NCBI GenBank assembly: GCA_019090615.1
Contig: JAHRVQ010000064.1
Span: forward strand, 37,273 to 101,272
Direction of reading: 5' to 3'
From: Pseudomonadales bacterium
Lineage (GTDB): Bacteria > Pseudomonadota > Gammaproteobacteria > Pseudomonadales > Azotimanducaceae
DNA: 64,000 nucleotides
Shown here: piece by piece, positions 59,320 through 64,000 of the stretch
Layout: each line of letters opens with the position of its first letter
Numbering within the stretch: position 1 is the first letter of the stretch
Notes under the pieces: model-generated
What the model saw: only the letters and a program-made list of their open reading frames with translations
What the model was told of the DNA's origin: nothing
Database searches by the model: none
Translations under genes and position numbers: made by a program

Positions 59320-60477
59320 TTAATCCCTGGAGAATAACACCGCACTGCCGGGTGAAAACCCTGGCCCAGAAACCACCAGGCTATGTTCCACATCTTTTAC
59401 CTGGCAGGTGGACTGGCCGCGTACCTGTCGCACAGCTTCATTGATCAGCTCGAAACCATGGATATAACATTCTGCCAGGTTACCACCGCTAGTATTAATA
59501 GGTAGTTTGCCGTCTGGCCCCTGAATATTGCCGTCAGCAACAAATTCATTGATTTCTTCAGGCTCACAAAAGCCCATTTCGGTAATAGCCATGAGCACCG
59601 GCCCGGTGAAGTTCTCATAAAATTGCGCGACCTGTACATCTTTGGGGGTGATGCCGGCACGTTGCCAGATTTGTTGGCCCACTTCGCGATTAAACGAAGT
59701 CGGAAAGCTGGGTTCGTTAAAGATCAGTGCGCCGTCTCGTTTGCCTAACCCTTGGGCTGCGGCCAAAATCGGCACGGGGGTTTGTTTTAGATCTTTAGCC
59801 TGTTCCCTGGTGCTAATCACAATCGCTGTGGCGCCGTCGTTTTCAGGACAGCAATCATATAGATGGAACGGTTTGGCGATCCAGCGTGAGGCGTGATATT
59901 CCTCGCGGCTCAAGGGTTTGCCATACCGAATAGCACGCGGATTAAGCTGCGCATGGGCATGGGCTGCCAGGGCGATTTCGGCCAGCGAATCCTGGCTAAC
60001 ACCATATTGATGCATAAACCGGGTGGTTTGCATGGCGCAGATATGGGCCGGTGAAAGCATGCCATAAACAGCGCTATAGGCCCGGTTGCCATGGGCATAG
60101 TTGCTGGCTTTGGATTGACCGAAACGACCAAATTGACCTTGTGCCAGGGCGCGAAAAACCACGATGTTTTTTGCATAACCGGCACTAATGGCAGCATCCG
60201 CAATTGCCACCGAGGCGGCGACGCCATTACCACCGCCGCCCCAGGGCTGGGCCGCAAAGGCGACGTTTTTCATACCTAAGGCAGCCGATAAACGGCCTGG
60301 ATCATTGCGGGACTCCATATAGGAGGTAAAGCCATCAATGTCTTCGAGCTTAAGCCCGGCATCCGCTACGGCCTTGTTAATCGCTTCGCTGGCCAGTTGA
60401 AATTCAGTTTTTGGTGATTCGCCACGTTTGTAGTAATCGGTTTCGCCGATGCCTACCACGGCTGCTTGACCTTGCAC
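59320..60477 (-). CDS. Thiolase-like / lipid-transfer (SCP-x-type) protein without the thiolase cysteine
   Basis: A 385-residue thiolase-fold protein. AAVVGIGETDYYKRGESPKT and LEDIDGFTSYMESRNDPGRL are the N-terminal blocks. The catalytic-Cys region reads PWGGGGNGVAASVAIADAAI, without Cys, and the terminal motif is NTSGGNLAECYIHGFELIN, with Tyr where thiolases have the GHP His. The start is GTG with AAGGAG 8 bases upstream. Together with the OB-fold gene downstream it makes a second candidate retro-aldolase; the two thiolase-like proteins are clearly diverged from each other. Confidence 0.92.
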   Translation of the reverse strand: MQGQAAVVGIGETDYYKRGESPKTEFQLASEAINKAVADAGLKLEDIDGFTSYMESRNDPGRLSAALGMKNVAFAAQPWGGGGNGVAASVAIADAAISAGYAKNIVVFRALAQGQFGRFGQSKASNYAHGNRAYSAVYGMLSPAHICAMQTTRFMHQYGVSQDSLAEIALAAHAHAQLNPRAIRYGKPLSREEYHASRWIAKPFHLYDCCPENDGATAIVISTREQAKDLKQTPVPILAAAQGLGKRDGALIFNEPSFPTSFNREVGQQIWQRAGITPKDVQVAQFYENFTGPVLMAITEMGFCEPEEINEFVADGNIQGPDGKLPINTSGGNLAECYIHGFELINEAVRQVRGQSTCQVKDVEHSLVVSGPGFSPGSAVLFSRD

Positions 60478-60618
60478 GTTGTTATCTCCTTAAAGCAGTG
60501 GTAAATCAGTTAGCAGCGTTAATTTTCTTGCCTGCTAACGATTGGGTTTATAGGGTTAATTTGATTTGTATGCCAATAATATTGGGTTACGTTGCATTGC
60601 GTATTAGGCAATGCCGGC

Positions 60619-61413
60619 CTAAGTCACTATTTTGCTTAATAACTGTTGTGTTAGTGCCGCGCCGGGTAGTGATATCCCCAGGTCATGGGCATATTTCAGG
60701 CAGACCTGCAGGTCTTTATAAAAAACTTCCTGTGAATGTTGGCCCAGGTTCAATTTTGACCAATGATCTGCCATACGGCTTTGCGCTGCACCTTCGCTGA
60801 CGATTTTTTCCAGCACCTCAGGTGCCACACCGGCTTTAACGCCAAAGTCCATGCCCTCTGCTGCGGCCAGTATGTTTATGCAAATAATCAGTTGATGGGC
60901 CAATTTTGCGCGAATGCCAGTGCCCGCATCACCGGTATGGGTGATTTTATTGCCAGAGGCCTCAAATACGGGACGGCATTTTTCAAGCGCCTGTAGATCG
61001 CCGCCGACCATATACGACATGGCCTTTCTTTTTGCGCCTGCGTCGCCGCCGCTAACGGGTGCATCCAGGATGCTGACATCCAGTGCTTTGGCCTGGTCGC
61101 TAATATTGTCAATGGTGGCGGGGTTTACGGTGCTGTGAATAGCGACAATGGTGCCGGCATTGATGCTTTTAAATATGCCCTCTGGGCCCAAAACAACAGC
61201 CTCCAGTTGCTCATCATCTAAAACGCAAATGATGATGATCTCAGCGTTGGTTGCGAGCTCTGAGGGTGTTGCGGCAACCTGTGCGCCGGCATTGGCAAGC
61301 TCTGTGAGCGGTTGCTGACGAATATCAAAAACCGTCAGTTCAAAATCTGCCGCGGCAATATTAAGTGCCAACGGTTTGCCCTGTGTGCCAAGCCCAATAA
61401 AACCAATACGCAT
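60619..61413 (-). CDS. NAD(P)-dependent reductase of the 3-hydroxyisobutyrate dehydrogenase family, short form
   Basis: A 264-residue relative of the 43139 protein, some 30 residues shorter. The Rossmann loop is GFIGLGTQGKPLALNIA, with Gln where the family has Met (GLGxMG). ILDAPVSGGDAGAKRKAMS and the catalytic lysine region IRAKLAHQLIICINILAAAE are present; the usual K-x-x-N-N becomes K-x-x-H-Q. The substrate therefore probably differs from 3-hydroxyisobutyrate. AAAAGGA precedes the ATG. It follows the thioesterase gene by 150 bases on the same strand. Confidence 0.92.
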   Translation of the reverse strand: MRIGFIGLGTQGKPLALNIAAADFELTVFDIRQQPLTELANAGAQVAATPSELATNAEIIIICVLDDEQLEAVVLGPEGIFKSINAGTIVAIHSTVNPATIDNISDQAKALDVSILDAPVSGGDAGAKRKAMSYMVGGDLQALEKCRPVFEASGNKITHTGDAGTGIRAKLAHQLIICINILAAAEGMDFGVKAGVAPEVLEKIVSEGAAQSRMADHWSKLNLGQHSQEVFYKDLQVCLKYAHDLGISLPGAALTQQLLSKIVT

Positions 61414-61563
61414 ATACTTTTCCTTTTGTGGGCGATTAGTGAGCGATGTTATTAATAGCTCTGGTCGGATAACTGCTTGTTTAAGAATATGCCAATTATG
61501 CTGCCAGTTTCAATATACCAACCACTATTGTTTGTGGTTATCAAACTAACGCCAATTAATGCC

Positions 61564-62424
61564 TCAGTCAGCAATAGGCACAGCCAATGCTGTACCAATG
61601 GCCGAAACTCGATTATCCATGCCGGTATCTATCAATTCGACCCTGGATAAAACGCCAGATGTGTCATTGCGTACTATTTTAGCGGTCACTCGAAAGGGGC
61701 CTACTCTGGCCTGTGCAGTATAAGAAAAATGCAGGTCCACAGTTCTTGCCGGGCAGGCCAATACCCGTTCGGCGGCATAAGACGCGCCGCGTTCTAGTAG
61801 CGCCGCCATAGCACCACCCTGGATTGAGCCAAAGCTGTTGTAAATTCGTTCATGGTGATCAAGTTCGAATGCATGTTGATCAGATTCAAACCGAATGCCA
61901 AGGTATTGATCCAGTGGGATCCTGGGTTCTTCGTAGTCCAACGAATAATTATAGGGGCCAACCCGCGGTGGAGATTTATCCTTCTGGTCTTCTCGTTGCG
62001 GTAAACGGGTAAAGGTGACAATGGCCATACCTGCGGTTTCTCCGTCTGGGCCGCTTAGCTGGGTTTCAGAGACAACGGTATTTTTACCAATGCGTAAGGG
62101 ATGGCAATGACCTGAAATCATGCCAGATAGCACCGGTGTGCCGAGGTGAAATTTAAAGTCGAGTGTTGCCACCCAATCTGGATGAGCCAGTGATGCCGCC
62201 ATGGAACCTGCGGCCACATCACACATCGGTGCAATGGCGCCAAGGCGCATGGCACCGCCTGCATCAAGCAGGTCCGGCAACACGGGGGTGCGAACCTCTA
62301 CCGAGCCATCTGCTTTATTATCCTGTTCGATGCGCAGGTAACGCAGGATTTGCCTTTCGCCTGGATAGATACGTTTTGGCTTTTTTCCTACGGTTGTTGT
62401 GGCCTTATTATCGGCATCGGACAT
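61564..62424 (-). CDS. Acyl-CoA thioesterase, double hotdog
   Basis: A 286-residue protein with two hotdog folds, about residues 45-135 and 185-280. The first has DAGGAMRLGAIAPMCDVAAG and WVATLDFKFHLGTPVLSG, the second SFGSIQGGAMAALLERGASY and TVDLHFSYTAQARVGPFRVT, the latter being a good PaaI-type block. It should cleave acyl-CoA to the free acid, possibly to recover CoA from dead-end intermediates. A charged N-terminus of about 20 residues precedes the first fold. AAGGAACC precedes the ATG. Confidence 0.9.
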   Translation of the reverse strand: MSDADNKATTTVGKKPKRIYPGERQILRYLRIEQDNKADGSVEVRTPVLPDLLDAGGAMRLGAIAPMCDVAAGSMAASLAHPDWVATLDFKFHLGTPVLSGMISGHCHPLRIGKNTVVSETQLSGPDGETAGMAIVTFTRLPQREDQKDKSPPRVGPYNYSLDYEEPRIPLDQYLGIRFESDQHAFELDHHERIYNSFGSIQGGAMAALLERGASYAAERVLACPARTVDLHFSYTAQARVGPFRVTAKIVRNDTSGVLSRVELIDTGMDNRVSAIGTALAVPIAD

Positions 62425-62693
62425 GCTTGGTTCCTTATTTTTTGCGGATGAAATCTGGGTATGGGCAGTGCTATTGGTATTATACCCGAGCTTGTATTGT
62501 GCCCTGTTCAGGCGGGTTAAGTCTATTGATGTGGTATGGGGGTGGTGATGGGGTATTTGGTTGGTTGTTTGTTTAGCGCGGTGAAGCTAATGCCAATAGC
62601 GAGGTTGGCGGTCAGTCCGAATTTGCAAAATTATGCGGTTGGTTTTTAAATCGAAAAAGCTAACTTATAAAAGCTAATTCGTAAAAGCAGGCG
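62425..62693. other. Gene-free gap between thioesterase and integrase genes
   Basis: No gene, terminator or attachment site is evident. AAAGCTAA-like words repeat at 62655-62690. Confidence 0.3.
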
Positions 62694-63677
62694 CTAGTCA
62701 ATCGGGCTGAGCACGCCGAGGTAACCTTTGTTTAACACATGAGTATAGCGCTCGGTGGTTTTAACATCGTTATGGCCGAGAAGTGCTTGTATCGTACGTA
62801 TGTCATAGCCTTTTTCCAACAAGCGCGTTGCAAACGAATGCCTGAAGGTATGACTTGAGCCTTGTTTTTGTATTTTTACACGTCGGACTGCGGCAGTTAC
62901 GTGTTTTGTTACTACCGATTTATGCAGATGATGTCGCCGCTCGATATTTTCACGCGGGTCAATCGCTGTTTTCACTGACGGGAAAATAAATTGCCATGAA
63001 AGTCGCCTGGCCTCTGTCGGGTATTTTCGAGCTAACGCATTGGGCATCCAGACGGGGCCGATATTATCCAGTCGATCAAGTTCAAGAATCTTTTCTACGC
63101 GCTGAATTTGAAGCCTTAATCGAGTGGTTAGCTTTTGTGGTAACATTGTTATCCGATCTTTTCCGCCTTTGCCATCACGTACAATAATCTGATTCATACC
63201 AAAGTCGATATCCTTCACTCGCAAACGCACAGATTCCATTACTCTTAGGCCTGCACCGTACATGATTTCTGCCATTAGTTTATAGGGGTCTCGTAGTGCC
63301 TCGATGACTTTAAGTGCCTCCTGGTGAGAAAATACTACTGGCACGTTGGTTGCTTTGCTGGTTAATCGGAAATCAAGCCCGACCATATCATCACGTTTAA
63401 GGAATTCGCGATTTAAAAAAACTAAAGCGTTAAGCGCAATTGATTGTGTGCTTTTACTGACATTTCGCTCAACCGCCAAATAGCTCAAAAACTGTTCAAC
63501 TTCTGCAGGGCCCATTTCTTCGGGATGTCGCAGATTATGAAATCGAATAAACTGTAAAATCCATTTTATATAGGTCTTCTCTGTCGCGTAGGCATAATTT
63601 CGTTCGCGTATAAATCGACGCAACTGCGGGATGAATTTGTTCGATGTTGAAGGAATAGCTAGTGGTATGTCATCCAT
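62694..63677 (-). CDS. intI: Integron integrase (IntI-type tyrosine recombinase)
   Basis: A 327-residue tyrosine recombinase. The SAM-like N-domain (RERNYAYATEKTYIKWILQF) is followed by the catalytic residues R145 (GAGLRVMESVRL), H276 and R279 (SSHTFRHSFATRLL), H302 (LLGHNDVKTT) and Y311 (ERYTHVLN). The stretch MPNALARKYPTEARRLSWQF at 211-230, with IFPS after it, is the extra helix that only integron integrases have, and the end GYLGVLSPID is typical. It recombines attI with attC sites of gene cassettes. It reads away from the right edge, so attI and cassettes should lie beyond 63.7 kb. A LexA-controlled promoter precedes it. Confidence 0.96.
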   Translation of the reverse strand: MDDIPLAIPSTSNKFIPQLRRFIRERNYAYATEKTYIKWILQFIRFHNLRHPEEMGPAEVEQFLSYLAVERNVSKSTQSIALNALVFLNREFLKRDDMVGLDFRLTSKATNVPVVFSHQEALKVIEALRDPYKLMAEIMYGAGLRVMESVRLRVKDIDFGMNQIIVRDGKGGKDRITMLPQKLTTRLRLQIQRVEKILELDRLDNIGPVWMPNALARKYPTEARRLSWQFIFPSVKTAIDPRENIERRHHLHKSVVTKHVTAAVRRVKIQKQGSSHTFRHSFATRLLEKGYDIRTIQALLGHNDVKTTERYTHVLNKGYLGVLSPID

Positions 63678-63708
63678 GACGTTATAGCTTCTTGTGCAAT
63701 ATTTATCA

Positions 63709-63742
63709 CTGTAATTATATACAGTATCTGGGTTTTAGGCAA
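63709..63742 (-). promoter_or_regulatory. Integrase promoter with a perfect LexA (SOS) box
   Basis: On the minus strand TTGCCT (63737-63742) and a perfect TATAAT (63714-63719) are separated by 17 bases. CTGT-N8-ACAG at 63709-63724, the gammaproteobacterial LexA box, covers the -10. The integrase ATG lies about 30 bases past the expected transcription start. LexA control of intI is known from class 1 and Vibrio integrons. Confidence 0.9.
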
Positions 63743-64000
63743 CTTCCCGTTGACTTCTCCCGCCGTTGCGGAGGTAATAAGGCGCAAATATTGTAAGTCA
63801 TTGAATTTTGATGATTTTTGGATGCGCGATTTGAATACCCCCGCGCAAATTAGGATGACTTACCGCCGCAGGGGCGGCGTTTACATTTTAGGGGTTTAGC
63901 GTGTTTAATCGATAACATATTGATTATATGGGGCTTTTGGCTAACAATAGCGTTTTAATAAATTTACATACCCCCGCTCGTTATCAAAATGTGTTATGCC
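63743..64000. other. Expected attI region with inverted repeats
   Basis: No gene is supported here. GTAAGTCAT at 63793-63801 and ATGACTTAC at 63855-63863 are perfect inverted 9-mers, and CGCCGC-AGG-GGCGGCG forms a hairpin at 63864-63879. Near the edge GGCTAAC (63939-63945), AGCG (63949), CGCT (63975) and GTTATCA (63980-63986) have the order of an attC-like or attI core, and GTTATGC at 63993-63999 is another possible crossover site. TTGACT (63750-63755) and TAATAA (63775-63780) could be a weak outward cassette promoter. The exact site cannot be fixed without the sequence beyond. Confidence 0.4.

Noticed and set aside
63750..63780. MerR-type operator before the integron region (TTGACT, 19-base spacer, partial dyad)
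   Set aside because: The dyad CTCCCGC...GCGGAG is imperfect and the -10 is poor; listed only as a weak outward promoter.

Overview
The window looks like the chromosome of a marine-type gammaproteobacterium. Support: an E. coli-like DgkA, a TonB-dependent receptor, class-typical LexA-box and sigma70 sequences, an integron integrase, and a dense set of aerobic CoA-linked catabolic genes. Base composition is moderate by eye (about 45-50% GC). No rRNA, tRNA or CRISPR was seen. I count about 50 real genes; several families are strongly expanded: nine luciferase-like (LLM) flavin oxidoreductases, seven SDRs, five amidohydrolases, four acyl-CoA dehydrogenases plus one related flavin monooxygenase, two thiolase-like/OB-fold pairs, two 3-hydroxyisobutyrate-dehydrogenase-type reductases and two CMD-family proteins.

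Layout. 1-5 kb: end of an LLM gene, a MarR regulator, an acyl-CoA dehydrogenase with a small unknown partner, and a two-subunit Rieske dioxygenase. 5-17 kb: enoyl-CoA hydratase, then a long minus-strand run (nitronate monooxygenase, LLM, isopropylmalate-dehydrogenase-like enzyme, NIPSNAP protein, D-aminoacylase-like amidohydrolase, two LLMs, MFE-2-like SDR) facing an MFS transporter. 18-26 kb: TonB receptor, two ACMSD/lactonase-type amidohydrolases, a diacylglycerol/undecaprenol kinase, an MFS carrier. 25-37 kb: LLMs, SDRs, a second D-aminoacylase-like enzyme, MAPEG and a double CMD protein, a third small amidohydrolase. 37-46 kb: plus-strand rhodanese, PEBP, CPXCG protein, CaiB-type CoA-transferase, CMD, two SDRs, HIBADH-type reductase, LLM and alpha/beta hydrolase. 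46-51 kb: HsaA-like flavin monooxygenase, LLM, MerR-controlled quinone-reductase-like flavoprotein, DgkA, lipoprotein cyclophilin. 51-62 kb: sulfotransferase, complementary acyl-CoA dehydrogenases, two thiolase-like/DUF35 pairs, HIBADH-like reductase, double-hotdog thioesterase. 62.7-64 kb: integron integrase with an SOS-type promoter, reading away from the right edge where attI and cassettes should lie.

How the parts may work together (inference): import by the TonB receptor and MFS carriers; oxygenation by the Rieske enzyme, LLM flavoenzymes and the HsaA-like monooxygenase; hydrolysis by amidohydrolases and the alpha/beta hydrolase; CoA activation by the CaiB transferase; then beta-oxidation-like steps by heteromeric acyl-CoA dehydrogenases, hydratase, MFE-2-like SDR and retro-aldol cleavage by thiolase-like/DUF35 complexes. 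This set is reminiscent of steroid or isoprenoid side-chain catabolism, but ring-cleavage marker genes are absent, so the substrate is unknown.

The most notable non-coding features are many short tandem repeat arrays (units of 10-24 bp) in nearly every longer intergenic gap, including one sequence family that recurs at three loci, and a MerR-type promoter and a LexA-controlled integrase promoter that can be read directly.
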